Assembly (NCBI RefSeq): GCF_902832885.1
Contig: NZ_CADFDK010000001.1
Coordinates: forward strand, 248,001 to 312,000
Source: Burkholderia seminalis DSM 23518
GTDB taxonomy: Bacteria; Pseudomonadota; Gammaproteobacteria; Burkholderiales; Burkholderiaceae
Reading direction: 5' to 3'
DNA length: 64,000 bases
The position numbers and the translations under genes were made by a program. Of the stretch, positions 1-9,764 are shown one piece after another (position 1 is the first letter of the stretch; each line of letters starts with the position of its first letter). Under the pieces are notes generated by a model that saw nothing but the letters and a program-made list of their open reading frames with translations, was not told where the DNA came from and ran no database searches.

Positions 1-1
1 A

Positions 2-55
2 CGCAACGAGGCCGGCCCGTGGTGGCGCCGCCACGACGAGTACGCGCGCGGCTGA
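2..55 (+). CDS. possible 3' end of an upstream gene (partial)
   Basis: An open frame enters from the left edge and stops at TGA 53-55, 22 bases before the DUF2182 start. DUF2182 genes often follow a DUF1326 gene, so this could be the last 17 codons of such a partner. The fragment is too short to identify, and it may simply be open by chance in GC-rich DNA. Confidence 0.25.
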   Translation, partial: RNEAGPWWRRHDEYARG

Positions 56-77
56 GCGGGCCGGCGACGGACGGGGC

Positions 78-896
78 GTGCGACGATGCGACCGCCGACC
101 GCCGACCGGCGACACCGGCCCCGATCCGCGGGCATTCGGTGGGGTGGTCGCCGTCGTGTTCGTCGTCGCGGTCATGGCGACCCTCGCGCAGCACGCGTCG
201 ATGGCCGCGATGGGCAGCGAACCGATGGCCGGCGGCTGGATGGCTTCGGCCGCATGGCTGCGGCCGTGCGGGCGGGGCGCCGGGCAAGCGTTCGCGGCGT
301 TCGCCGGAATGTGGGGAGCGATGACGGTGGCGATGATGCTGCCGGTGCTGGCGCCGACGCTCAGGCGATATGCACGGCGCGTCGGCCCGCTGGCCACGGC
401 GCGTTCGGCCTGGCTCGTCGTCGTCGCGGGCGTCGGGTATTTCTCGGTGTGGATGGCGCTCGGGGCGCTCGTGTTTCCGGCTGGCGCCGCGCTGACGGCC
501 GCCGCCGCGCGGCTGCCGATGCTGGCGCGTGCGCTGCCGTTCGCGGCCGGTGCGGTCGTATTGGCCGCGGGCATGCTGCAATTCACCGCGTGGAAGGCGC
601 GGCGGCTGGCGTGCTGCCGGCACGTGGCAGGCGACACGCACCGGTCGCCGGTTGTTGCCGGCGCAGCCTGGCGGTTTGGCGTGCGCGCCGCCACGCACTG
701 CAGCGCCTGTTGCGGGAACCTGATGGTGGTCGCGCTGGCGGCCGGCATGATGGACTTGCGCGTCATGGCCGCCGTGACGGTCGCCATCGCCGCCGAGCGC
801 CTTGCGCCGGCCACTTGGCGCGTGGCGCGGATCGCCGGCTGCGCGGCGGTCGGCGGCGGCATCGCGATGATCGCGCGCGCGGCAGGGCTGCTGTAA
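78..896 (+). CDS. DUF2182 integral membrane protein
   Basis: Predicted polytopic inner-membrane protein of about 272 residues with five or six hydrophobic segments. The segment after residue 75 reads WGAMTVAMMLPVLAP, the Met-rich signature typical of DUF2182 ('predicted metal-binding') proteins. A second conserved-looking stretch, HCSACCGNLMVV, lies near residue 215 and carries three cysteines. The GTG at 78 was chosen because the first hydrophobic segment starts about 20 residues later; the next in-frame ATG (about 174) would cut into that segment. The biochemical role of the family is not established. It is separated from guaB by a 277-base gap with its own promoter, so it is not part of the guanine operon. 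Confidence 0.75.
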   Translation: MRRCDRRPPTGDTGPDPRAFGGVVAVVFVVAVMATLAQHASMAAMGSEPMAGGWMASAAWLRPCGRGAGQAFAAFAGMWGAMTVAMMLPVLAPTLRRYARRVGPLATARSAWLVVVAGVGYFSVWMALGALVFPAGAALTAAAARLPMLARALPFAAGAVVLAAGMLQFTAWKARRLACCRHVAGDTHRSPVVAGAAWRFGVRAATHCSACCGNLMVVALAAGMMDLRVMAAVTVAIAAERLAPATWRVARIAGCAAVGGGIAMIARAAGLL

Positions 897-1116
897 CACA
901 TGGCAGACAGGTCGCCTCGACACGTCGCCGGCCTCGCTTCAGCGCGGCGGCGACCGCCGCGTGGCCTGCTCACAACAGGCGGGACGGCCGTTTTGCCGGC
1001 TGTTGCGCGAATCGTTCGATGCGGCGGTGAAACGAAAGGCGATCGAAAACGAACCGAACGGCGATCCGAACGATTCGGCCCCCGAACGGCCGAAACCGGC
1101 TAAGCCGTTGTTCGTG

Positions 1117-1147
1117 TTGTGAAAATTCACGGCGCTTCGCGTATAAT
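1117..1147 (+). promoter_or_regulatory. putative sigma-70 promoter of guaB with inverted repeat
   Basis: A perfect TATAAT (1142-1147) lies 26 bases before the guaB ATG, with TTGTGA (1117-1122) 19 bases upstream as a poor -35. The palindrome GTGAA-AA-TTCAC (1119-1130) overlaps the -35 region and could be an operator. The rest of the 897-1173 gap shows no gene. Confidence 0.6.
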
Positions 1148-1173
1148 TCGCTTTTGCGCCCATAGGATTTGCC

Positions 1174-2634
1174 ATGCGTCTGATCCAAAAAGCACTCACT
1201 TTCGATGACGTGCTCCTCGTTCCCGCCTTCTCCGACGTTCTCCCGCGCGACACCAGCCTCAAGACCAAGCTGACCCGCAACATCTCCCTGAACATGCCGC
1301 TCGTGTCCGCCGCGATGGACACGGTCACCGAAGGTCGCCTCGCGATCGCGATGGCACAGCAGGGTGGCGTCGGTATCGTCCACAAGAACCTCACGCCGGC
1401 CGAACAGGCCCGCGAAGTCGCGAAGGTCAAGCGTTTCGAGTCGGGCGTCGTCCGCGACCCGATCACCGTGCCGCCGCAAATGAAGGTGCGCGACGTGATC
1501 GCGCTGTCGCGCCAGCATGGCATCTCGGGTTTCCCGGTCGTTGAAGGCCCGCAGCTCGTCGGGATCGTCACGAACCGCGACCTGCGCTTCGAAACGCGCC
1601 TCGACGAACCGGTCAAGTCGATCATGACGCCGCGCGAGCGCCTCGTCACGGTCAAGGAAGGCACGCCGCTCGCCGAAGCGAAGGCGCTGATGCACAGCCA
1701 CCGCCTCGAGCGCGTGCTGGTCGTCAACGACGCGTTCGAACTGCGCGGCCTGATGACCGTCAAGGACATCACGAAGCAGACTGAGCACCCGGACGCGTGC
1801 AAGGACGAACACGGCAAGCTGCGCGCTGGCGCGGCGGTCGGTGTCGGCCCGGACAATGAAGAGCGTGTCGAACTGCTGGTGCAGGCCGGCGTCGACGTGA
1901 TCGTCGTCGATACCGCGCACGGTCACAGCAAGGGCGTGCTCGAGCGCGTGCGCTGGGTCAAGCAGAACTTCCCGCACGTCGAGGTGATCGGCGGCAACAT
2001 CGCGACGGCCGCCGCCGCGAAGGCGCTGGTCGAATACGGCGCGGACGCGGTCAAGGTCGGTATCGGCCCGGGCTCGATCTGCACGACGCGGATCGTCGCG
2101 GGGGTCGGCGTGCCGCAGATCAGCGCGATCGCGAACGTCGCGGATGCGCTGAAGGGTACCGGCGTGCCGTGCATCGCCGACGGCGGCGTGCGTTTCTCGG
2201 GCGACGTGTCGAAGGCTCTCGCGGCCGGCGCGAACGCGGTGATGATGGGCAGCATGTTCGCGGGCACCGAAGAGGCGCCGGGCGACGTGTTCCTGTACCA
2301 GGGCCGCCAGTACAAGTCGTACCGCGGCATGGGTTCGGTCGGCGCGATGAAGGACGGCGCGGCGGACCGCTACTTCCAGGACAACTCGGCGAACATCGAC
2401 AAGCTCGTGCCGGAAGGCATCGAAGGCCGCGTCGCGTACAAGGGTTCGGTCAACGCGATCCTGTTCCAGCTGGTCGGCGGCGTGCGCGCCAGCATGGGCT
2501 ACTGCGGCTGCCGCACGATCGACGAGCTGCACGACAAGGCCGAATTCGTCCAGATCACCGCGGCGGGCATGCGCGAGTCGCACGTGCACGACGTGCAGAT
2601 CACGAAGGAAGCGCCGAACTACCACGTGGACTGA
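1174..2634 (+). CDS. guaB: IMP dehydrogenase GuaB
   Basis: Inosine-5'-monophosphate dehydrogenase oxidises IMP to XMP with NAD+, the committed step of GMP synthesis, in the cytoplasm as a tetramer. The 486-residue length is standard for bacterial GuaB. Visible parts are the N-terminal TIM-barrel start ([10 protein letters not shown]), a pair of CBS domains about residues 95-205, the NAD/IMP region, and the catalytic-loop motif GPGSICTTR with the nucleophile at Cys303. The C-terminal flap region contains [10 protein letters not shown]. The ATG is preceded by an AGGA ribosome site in a short leader behind TATAAT. guaA follows after one small membrane gene. Confidence 0.98.
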   Translation: MRLIQKALTFDDVLLVPAFSDVLPRDTSLKTKLTRNISLNMPLVSAAMDTVTEGRLAIAMAQQGGVGIVHKNLTPAEQAREVAKVKRFESGVVRDPITVPPQMKVRDVIALSRQHGISGFPVVEGPQLVGIVTNRDLRFETRLDEPVKSIMTPRERLVTVKEGTPLAEAKALMHSHRLERVLVVNDAFELRGLMTVKDITKQTEHPDACKDEHGKLRAGAAVGVGPDNEERVELLVQAGVDVIVVDTAHGHSKGVLERVRWVKQNFPHVEVIGGNIATAAAAKALVEYGADAVKVGIGPGSICTTRIVAGVGVPQISAIANVADALKGTGVPCIADGGVRFSGDVSKALAAGANAVMMGSMFAGTEEAPGDVFLYQGRQYKSYRGMGSVGAMKDGAADRYFQDNSANIDKLVPEGIEGRVAYKGSVNAILFQLVGGVRASMGYCGCRTIDELHDKAEFVQITAAGMRESHVHDVQITKEAPNYHVD

Positions 2635-2640
2635 TCGCCG

Positions 2641-3246
2641 ATGAAACCGCTGCTGCGAGCCGTGCTGATCCTCGATGCCGTGCTGCTGCTGGCGTTCGGC
2701 GTGCTGTTCGTGCTGACGCCCTGGCAGTCGCTGTTCAACGCGCTGCAGTTGCAGAACATCCAGCCGGTCATGCTCGGCCAGGCGTTCGGCATCGCGTTGC
2801 TCGGGCTCGCGTGGCTCGCGTTTCATGCGGCGTTCAACGGTGACCTCACGGCGCCGGTGGCGCGGTCGGTCGGCCACGTGTACTGGCTGACCGGCGTGCT
2901 GACGATCGTCTGGTCGCTCGGCGCCGGCAGCGGTCCCGCGCTGGCGGCCGCCGGCAGGGTGCTGTCGGTCGTGGCCGGCGTCGCGCTGATCGTGCTCGGC
3001 CTCGGCGGCGTGCGGATCGCAGCGGCCGTGCGCCGGCGGGAGAAGGCGCAGGCGCTCGAGGCACGCGCACCGGCCCAGCGTCCGGCCGAGCCGGCGATGG
3101 CGCCGGCGGCGTCGCCCGCACCGCAGCGCGTGGAGCCCGTCGTCGGCCGTCCCGCGGCACCCGAAGCATCGTCGCCGGCGTCATCCGGTTCCAGTCGATC
3201 GTCCGGCGGCGTCGCACTCGACGAACGCCCGCCGATGCAGGATTGA
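2641..3246 (+). CDS. small four-helix membrane protein of unknown function
   Basis: A 201-residue protein, not recognised as a characterised family. Four hydrophobic segments lie at about residues 5-24, 42-63, 77-97 and 101-123. They are followed by a basic stretch (RRREKAQ) and a Pro/Ala/Ser-rich low-complexity tail of about 70 residues that is probably disordered in the cytoplasm. It starts six bases after the guaB stop, so it is almost certainly cotranscribed with guaB. A hairpin terminator lies between it and guaA. Its place between guaB and guaA suggests positional conservation rather than a proven role in purine synthesis. Confidence 0.75.
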   Translation: MKPLLRAVLILDAVLLLAFGVLFVLTPWQSLFNALQLQNIQPVMLGQAFGIALLGLAWLAFHAAFNGDLTAPVARSVGHVYWLTGVLTIVWSLGAGSGPALAAAGRVLSVVAGVALIVLGLGGVRIAAAVRRREKAQALEARAPAQRPAEPAMAPAASPAPQRVEPVVGRPAAPEASSPASSGSSRSSGGVALDERPPMQD

Positions 3247-3303
3247 CCGGCGATGCGTCGCGCGAGCCGCCTGCCGCCCGACGCCGCTGTCCATGCTTTT
3301 GAC

Positions 3304-3330
3304 GCAGCGCTCGATGCGCTGCTTTTCTTA
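3304..3330 (+). terminator. hairpin with short U-run between the guaB operon and guaA
   Basis: GCAGCGC (3304-3310) pairs with GCGCTGC (3316-3322) and is followed by TTTTCTTATT. It fits a rho-independent terminator or attenuator ahead of guaA, which starts about 30 bases later. Confidence 0.6.
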
Positions 3331-3353
3331 TTCTCTTCATCCCGTCCGCAGCC

Positions 3354-4973
<1,620 letters not shown>

Positions 4974-4982
4974 TTCACAATC

Positions 4983-5030
4983 GGCTCACGTCGTCTCGAG
5001 CAGTATCAAAAATCGACCGTGAGCCTTTTG
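4983..5030 (+). terminator. weak terminator-like hairpin after guaA
   Basis: GGCTCACG (4983-4990) can pair with CGTGAGCC (5018-5025), followed by TTTTGT. The 27-base loop is long, so efficiency is doubtful. Confidence 0.4.
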
Positions 5031-5036
5031 TGTCAA

Positions 5037-5078
5037 GGGATTGAGTGATTCAGCGCGCATCCTGTTTCACTCAATCCC
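5037..5078. repeat. 12-bp perfect inverted repeat downstream of guaA
   Basis: GGGATTGAGTGA (5037-5048) and TCACTCAATCCC (5067-5078) are exact reverse complements around an 18-base spacer. There is no U-run, so it does not look like a terminator. The arm also contains GAGTGATTCA (5043-5052), which repeats the ten bases spanning the guaA stop codon (4968-4977). It may be a remnant of a recombination site or a regulatory palindrome. Confidence 0.5.
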
Positions 5079-5123
5079 GGTCATTCGGGCGGTACGAATG
5101 ACGGTACCGCATGAGACGGCTGG

Positions 5124-6020
5124 CTAGTCGCGCGAGGACGTTAGCCTGACCGTATCAAGGTGACCAATAAGGGCATCGATGAAAGCCCGGACCTTTGCCG
5201 ACATGCTGCGGTGCGTCGGATACAACGCGTGAAGCTCGATGGGTTCCCGTCGCAATGACGGAAGGACCCGCACCAGGGTGCCCGCCGTCAAGGCGGGAGC
5301 CGCGAGGTAGCTTGGAAGAAAACCAATCCCGCCGCCGCCTTCAAGAACGATCTTCTGCGCAGCCGCGTCCGGGATGATTGCCCTGCCACGCGGCTGTATG
5401 GTCAATTCCGCTTTGCCATCCTGAAAAATCCAGTTCGTGGGCGCCTCCCGAACGACGAGCGCATGTCCGTGAAGTTCAGCTGCCTCCATCGGAACGCCCG
5501 CTCGCGCCAGGTAGGACGGACTTGCGCATAACCACAATTCAACGGGTGGCAGCCTGCGAGCGATGAGCGACGAGTCAGGCAGTGTGCCGACGCGCACCGC
5601 TACGTCGATACCGTCGCGCGCAATGTCGACGTAGTTCGAGTCCGTGGTCAGCTCCACGGCGAGTTCCGGATAGCGGTCGAGAAATTCAGGCAGCATGGGC
5701 GCCACGAGTCCCTGCGCGAACGATTGCGTCGTGTTGATCCGTAGAAGCCCGCGCGGTTTCCCCGCGTAGCCATCGATGATCGCCTGCGCTTCCTGTAGGT
5801 CCTGAACTGCCCGCGACGCGTAGGGCAGCAGCAGTTGTCCCGCGTCAGTCAGCCGGAAATGTCGTGTGGACCGGTCGAAGAGCGCCGATCCAATCTCCGT
5901 CTCCAATCGGACGAGCGCCCGGCTGACGGACGATTTGGGCGTCTTCAGCGCCCGTGCGGTGCCGGAAAGGCTGCCGCTATCGGCTAATCGAAGAAAGATG
6001 ATGAGGTCGGCCTGATCCAT
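5124..6020 (-). CDS. LysR-family transcriptional regulator
   Basis: A DNA-binding regulator of 298 residues. It has an N-terminal winged helix-turn-helix (about residues 3-62; SLSGTARALKTPKSSVSRALVRLE) and a substrate-binding domain starting with GLLRINTTQSFA, the CrgA-like subclass. It is transcribed away from the reductase/epoxide-hydrolase pair across a 117-base gap, the usual arrangement for a LysR regulator controlling the neighbouring operon. The effector is unknown. Codon use is less GC-rich than in guaA, in line with transfer of this block. Confidence 0.9.
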   Translation of the reverse strand: MDQADLIIFLRLADSGSLSGTARALKTPKSSVSRALVRLETEIGSALFDRSTRHFRLTDAGQLLLPYASRAVQDLQEAQAIIDGYAGKPRGLLRINTTQSFAQGLVAPMLPEFLDRYPELAVELTTDSNYVDIARDGIDVAVRVGTLPDSSLIARRLPPVELWLCASPSYLARAGVPMEAAELHGHALVVREAPTNWIFQDGKAELTIQPRGRAIIPDAAAQKIVLEGGGGIGFLPSYLAAPALTAGTLVRVLPSLRREPIELHALYPTHRSMSAKVRAFIDALIGHLDTVRLTSSRD

Positions 6021-6033
6021 TTCGTATCGTTTT

Positions 6034-6082
6034 CCGGAACAGCGAGTCGCGATTCAGCCATCTTATATTCAAACCCGGAACA
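6034..6082. promoter_or_regulatory. putative LysR binding repeats in the divergent promoter
   Basis: The octamer CCGGAACA occurs twice in the same orientation, at 6034-6041 and 6075-6082, 41 bases apart (about four helical turns), inside the 117-base LysR/NmrA intergenic region. This arrangement suits cooperative binding by the adjacent LysR protein. It is inferred from position and repetition only. Confidence 0.35.
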
Positions 6083-6137
6083 ACCTAGACTTCTTCTCAA
6101 CGACGTACACCGCGCGTCATGACGAACCGAGGAAGTC

Positions 6138-7067
6138 ATGGAGAACACGCAAACGAGCTATCTGGTCGCCGGCGCCGCCGGCAATCTTGGGCGCAGGGTC
6201 ATTGATGCGTTGCTTCGCACGCGGCCCGCCAGTGAGATCCGTGCGGGTGTTCGCGGCGGTTCAGCAGGCAAACATGCCCATCGTGCAAAGGGGTGGGCAG
6301 CGAACGGCGTGACCGTCGTCAATATGGATCTGGACGACCCGCTCAGCCTCAGGCACGCCTGTGCCGGCGTCGGTACCGTCATTTCGGCAGTTCAGGGCGG
6401 ACCTGACACCATCATTGACGGCCAGTCCCGTTTGCTCGATGCAGCGCTCGCGGCGAACGTCGGGCGATTCGTCCCGTCGGACTTCTCGGAGAACCTGTTC
6501 TCGATTCCTGGAGGCATTAACCCTTACCTCGACATGCGGCGGACCTTCGATCGCAAGGTCGCCCCGAGTGGCATCGGCTATACCCACATCCTGAACGGTG
6601 GATTCATGGAGGCCGTGTTCTCCCATCCCGGCCTGATCGATGCCAACGCGGGCACGATCACTTACTGGGGTGACGACGAGGTGCCGCTCGATTTCACTTC
6701 CATGAGCGACGTCGCGGCCTGGACGGTGGCGGTCGTCGAGGATCCGGCATCGGCCAACCGGGTGGTGTCCGTGGCAGGTGACTGCCGCACCATTGCCCAG
6801 ATCGCAGGTGACTATGCGGCAGCGACGGGCAGGGCGCTTCATCGGATTCGTCGAGGCTCGATCGCGGACGGATACGCCGAACTACGGCGAATGGCGAAGG
6901 CCGGTGCTCATCCGACGGCGATGCTGTCGCTCCAGTATCTGCTACCGATGATGTCGGGCGAAGGGACTTTGCGCGACATCGCGAATGACCGATATCCGGC
7001 GGTGCGGCCGACATCGCTCGTCGACTTCATGAAACGTCGCTACGCAACTAAAGGCAGCAAGTCATGA
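6138..7067 (+). CDS. NmrA-like NAD(P)-binding oxidoreductase
   Basis: A Rossmann-fold protein of 309 residues in the atypical short-chain dehydrogenase (NmrA/isoflavone-reductase-like) group. Its N-terminal dinucleotide motif GAAGNLGRRV sits near residue 12. The phrase VGRFVPSDFSEN resembles the active-site region of NmrA/phenylcoumaran-type reductases, in which an aromatic or ester substrate is usually reduced. Its stop overlaps the epoxide hydrolase start by four bases (ATGA), so the two are translationally coupled. The substrate is unknown. The pair is probably controlled by the divergent LysR gene. Confidence 0.8.
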   Translation: MENTQTSYLVAGAAGNLGRRVIDALLRTRPASEIRAGVRGGSAGKHAHRAKGWAANGVTVVNMDLDDPLSLRHACAGVGTVISAVQGGPDTIIDGQSRLLDAALAANVGRFVPSDFSENLFSIPGGINPYLDMRRTFDRKVAPSGIGYTHILNGGFMEAVFSHPGLIDANAGTITYWGDDEVPLDFTSMSDVAAWTVAVVEDPASANRVVSVAGDCRTIAQIAGDYAAATGRALHRIRRGSIADGYAELRRMAKAGAHPTAMLSLQYLLPMMSGEGTLRDIANDRYPAVRPTSLVDFMKRRYATKGSKS

Positions 7068-8221
7068 GTGATCTGATCAAGCCGTTTCATCTCGATGTGC
7101 CCGAGCACGAATTGTCCGATTTGCGCGAGCGACTGCGGCGGGTGCGCTGGCCCGACCCTGAGACCGTCAATGACACGAGTCAGGGTCCGCGGCTTTCAAA
7201 GCTGCAGGCACTGGTCGCGCATTGGATAGAGGGTTACGACTGGCGTCGCTGCGAGTCGATGTTGAATGACTTCGGGCAGTTCAAGACGACCATTGACGGC
7301 CTTGACATCCACTTCCTCCACATTCGGTCACCTGAACCCGATGCCGTTCCATTGCTGATGGCGCATGGTTGGCCCGGTTCCGTGCTTGAGTTCCGCAAGG
7401 TGATAGGGCCGCTCGGCAATCCCGCCGCACATGGCGGCGATCCGAGGCAGGCGTTTCACCTCGTCATTCCGTCGATGCCGGGATTTGGTTTTTCCGACAA
7501 ACCTGATGAACCCGGATGGGACATGTCGCGCATTGGGCGCGCTTACGTTCAACTGATGCACCGACTGGGCTATGACCGTTGGGTCATGCAAGGTGGTGAT
7601 CTTGGCGCAGGCGTGACGGACGAAGTCGCGTCACTGGCGCTCCCCGAGCTTATGGGTATCCATCTGAACTTCGCGATGTTCATGCCCACGCCGGACGAAA
7701 TGCGCGACGCGACGCCGGATGAGCAAGGCATGCTCGACAGTGCCCGGTATTTCTGGAGCACGCTATCCGGATACGCTCAACAGCAGCAGACGCGACCGCA
7801 GACGATAGGCTACGCGCTCGCGGATTCTCCGGTTGCGCAGGCAGCGTGGATTTATGCGATGTTCCAGGACACGTGCGGCACCGCGGGCAACGCGGAAGCT
7901 TCCTTCACGCTCGACGACATGCTCGACGACATCATGTTGTACTGGATACCCAATACGTCGGCTTCGTCAGCACGGCTGTATTGGGAACTGAAGCGATCCA
8001 GCTGGTCCTCCGCGGCTCGTATCGATCGTCCCATTGCCGTGCCGTCTGGATTCACCATGCTTGCTGGCGAACACGTACGAAAATCGCGGCGGTGGATCGA
8101 ACGACGCTACCGCGATGTGCGGCACTTCGGCGAGCACGAGCAGGGCGGCCATTTCGCCGCGTTGGAAAATCCGAATGCGCTGGTAAGCGATATTCGCGCG
8201 ACATTTGCGAGCATCCGTTAA
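7064..8221 (+). CDS. epoxide hydrolase-like alpha/beta hydrolase with EHN domain
   Basis: A 385-residue protein with the N-terminal epoxide-hydrolase domain (PFHLDVPEHELSDLRERL, about residues 6-110) and an alpha/beta-hydrolase core. HGWPGSV gives the oxyanion-hole HGxP motif. GGDLGAG carries the expected nucleophilic Asp; the usual following Trp is Leu here. YWIPNT lies in the cap, and HFGEHEQGGHF supplies the catalytic His near the C-terminus. Family members hydrolyse epoxides to vicinal diols. Coupled to the NmrA-like reductase, it may detoxify or catabolise an aromatic or terpenoid epoxide; that substrate class is inference. Confidence 0.85.
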   Translation: MSDLIKPFHLDVPEHELSDLRERLRRVRWPDPETVNDTSQGPRLSKLQALVAHWIEGYDWRRCESMLNDFGQFKTTIDGLDIHFLHIRSPEPDAVPLLMAHGWPGSVLEFRKVIGPLGNPAAHGGDPRQAFHLVIPSMPGFGFSDKPDEPGWDMSRIGRAYVQLMHRLGYDRWVMQGGDLGAGVTDEVASLALPELMGIHLNFAMFMPTPDEMRDATPDEQGMLDSARYFWSTLSGYAQQQQTRPQTIGYALADSPVAQAAWIYAMFQDTCGTAGNAEASFTLDDMLDDIMLYWIPNTSASSARLYWELKRSSWSSAARIDRPIAVPSGFTMLAGEHVRKSRRWIERRYRDVRHFGEHEQGGHFAALENPNALVSDIRATFASIR

Positions 8222-8485
8222 AGATGAGCCAATGGCCCATCTGCTTCCGAACGTTGTTCGGAAGGGATTTAGCTCGGCCGCAAAAGGCTGAACGGCGAAC
8301 ACGATTGCGGCGGACGCAGACGAAGCAGTGGGTTCCTGGCCGGCCGATGCCGCAATCGTGCGTCAATCAACGTAGGGGGTGCGCCGCACGAATTTCATCC
8401 GCCACCTTTGGCGGACTGTCACGCCGTCCAAACCGAGCGGCGTGAACGGCTTGATCGGACCGGCCTGAAATAGCAGGAGGATCGC
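8222..8485. other. intergenic region with a 9-bp hairpin
   Basis: A gene-free gap between two converging genes. CTTCCGAAC (8244-8252) and GTTCGGAAG (8256-8264) form a tight hairpin with a GTT loop, 23 bases after the hydrolase stop. There is no U-run, so at most it is a transcript-end stabiliser. Nothing else is recognisable. Confidence 0.5.
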
Positions 8486-9052
8486 TCATCCGAACAGGCC
8501 GCGGATAACCAATGCTACCCGCGCCAGCCGCGTGCTGTGCTTGATCCGGCCTGAGCTTTCGAGCTGAACCAGCCCATGAAGGGTTGCCCAAAACGTCTCC
8601 GTCGCCACGTCGACATTCAGACTCGACGGCACGACAGCGGCAAGCACCTCGAAGGCTTCTCTCAGTTCAGGCCTGGTGTCGGCCTCTGCGAAAAGCAAGT
8701 CGGTCGGCATCGTGAACATCGCCTCGTAGAGCGCGGGATTGTCGCGAGCGAAGTCGAGATAGGCGATCGCAACGCTTTCGCACGCCTGGCGGGGATCGGT
8801 TGATCGCTGCGCCGCTTGATGAAGCGCCGCCTTGATTTCCCGAAAGCCTTCGAGCGCAACGGCGCCGACGATCGCGTCCCGGTTCCTGAAGTGCGAATAG
8901 AGGACGGGCTGGCTGTACTCGATCTCGTCAGCCAGGCGGCGAACCGTAACGGCGCTCCAGCCCTCTGCCTCCGCAATTTGTCGGGCCGCTGCGGTGATGC
9001 GCTGCTCGCGTGCGTCCCGGTCCCTGTTCTTGCGCTCGGCGACCCCCATCAC
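8486..9052 (-). CDS. TetR-family transcriptional regulator
   Basis: A 188-residue regulator. The N-terminal helix-turn-helix (about residues 14-60) contains TVRRLADEIEYSQPVLYSHFRNRDAIV, characteristic of TetR, and is followed by a helical ligand domain of the WHG (TetR_C_13) type. It is divergent from the SnoaL-like gene. The 155-base gap holds two copies of a palindromic operator-like sequence laid over the SnoaL promoter, so repression of that gene is the likely job. The ligand is unknown. Confidence 0.9.
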   Translation of the reverse strand: MMGVAERKNRDRDAREQRITAAARQIAEAEGWSAVTVRRLADEIEYSQPVLYSHFRNRDAIVGAVALEGFREIKAALHQAAQRSTDPRQACESVAIAYLDFARDNPALYEAMFTMPTDLLFAEADTRPELREAFEVLAAVVPSSLNVDVATETFWATLHGLVQLESSGRIKHSTRLARVALVIRGLFG

Positions 9053-9094
9053 TGATTCCCCAAAAGCCTCTTTGATCCGTAATTATACCGACGC

Positions 9095-9138
9095 TTGAAG
9101 AAATAGCGTTGCTAGACTATGATCTTAGCGTTGCTAGA
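9095..9138 (+). promoter_or_regulatory. SnoaL-gene promoter overlaid by two TetR-type operators
   Basis: TTGAAG (9095-9100) and TATGAT (9118-9123) are separated by 17 bases, a good sigma-70 promoter. The 13-mer TAGCGTTGCTAGA occurs at 9104-9116, inside the spacer, and again at 9126-9138, just after the -10. Each copy contains the small palindrome TAGC-GTT-GCTA. The copies start 22 bases apart, about two helical turns. Binding by the divergent TetR protein would occlude RNA polymerase. Confidence 0.7.
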
Positions 9139-9207
9139 TATTTTTGCTCGGATAGAGCTCCGAAGCAGGCAGTGATGCGACCCCCTAACCGCAAAAGGAC
9201 TTCATCC

Positions 9208-9645
9208 ATGAACAGCGCTCCTTCCCCTGATCTGGCCAGGCTCGGCTACCTCTTTGCCGAGATCATGTCCAGCCACGATGTGTCGCGCCTCGACGAGATC
9301 AAGGCGCCGAACTACGTGAACCACAACGCATTCGCTGAGCCCGGACGGGAAGGTTCCAGGAAGGTGCTTGGGGCCATCATCGCGGGCGTTCCCGACCTGA
9401 AGGTCACCGCGGAGGACGTTTTCGTGTCGGCCGACGGCTCCCGCGTGGTCGGTCGCTATCGCTACGAGGGCACCCACACCGGCAACCTTCTCGGCTACCC
9501 CGCGACCGGCAGGCCCTTCGTCATGCGCTCGATCGACATCTGGCGGGTGGAACACGGCCGCTTCGTCGAACACTGGGACGAACTCAACACCCTCGAGGTC
9601 TTCATCCAGATCGGCGCCGTCCAGCCGCCCAAGCAGCCTGCGTAA
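9208..9645 (+). CDS. SnoaL-like / ester cyclase family protein
   Basis: A 145-residue NTF2-fold protein of the SnoaL-like polyketide-cyclase/ester-cyclase group. The motif YVNHNAFAEPGREG and the central stretch GRYRYEGTHTGNLLGYPATGR (about residues 75-95) are typical. Such proteins include small cyclases, isomerases and many members of unknown function. The ATG at 9208 was chosen because it follows an AAAAGGA ribosome site; an upstream in-frame start at 9109 lies within the promoter and operators. It is probably repressed by the divergent TetR gene. The gene ends in a strong bidirectional terminator. Confidence 0.8.
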   Translation: MNSAPSPDLARLGYLFAEIMSSHDVSRLDEIKAPNYVNHNAFAEPGREGSRKVLGAIIAGVPDLKVTAEDVFVSADGSRVVGRYRYEGTHTGNLLGYPATGRPFVMRSIDIWRVEHGRFVEHWDELNTLEVFIQIGAVQPPKQPA

Positions 9646-9672
9646 GCTTCCGGGTCGGGTTCACGTCCGGGC

Positions 9673-9707
9673 AAAAAAAAACGGCTTGGCGCTTGCCAAG
9701 CCGTTTT
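9673..9707. terminator. bidirectional rho-independent terminator
   Basis: ACGGCTTGGC (9681-9690) and GCCAAGCCGT (9695-9704) form a perfect 10-bp stem with loop GCTT, flanked by eight A on the left and T-rich sequence on the right. It serves the SnoaL gene from the left and the exonuclease gene from the right. Confidence 0.92.
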
Positions 9708-9764
9708 TGCATTCACGCATCGCGTGGAACGGGACGCGTCGTGTCACCGGGCGCGACCGGATGC

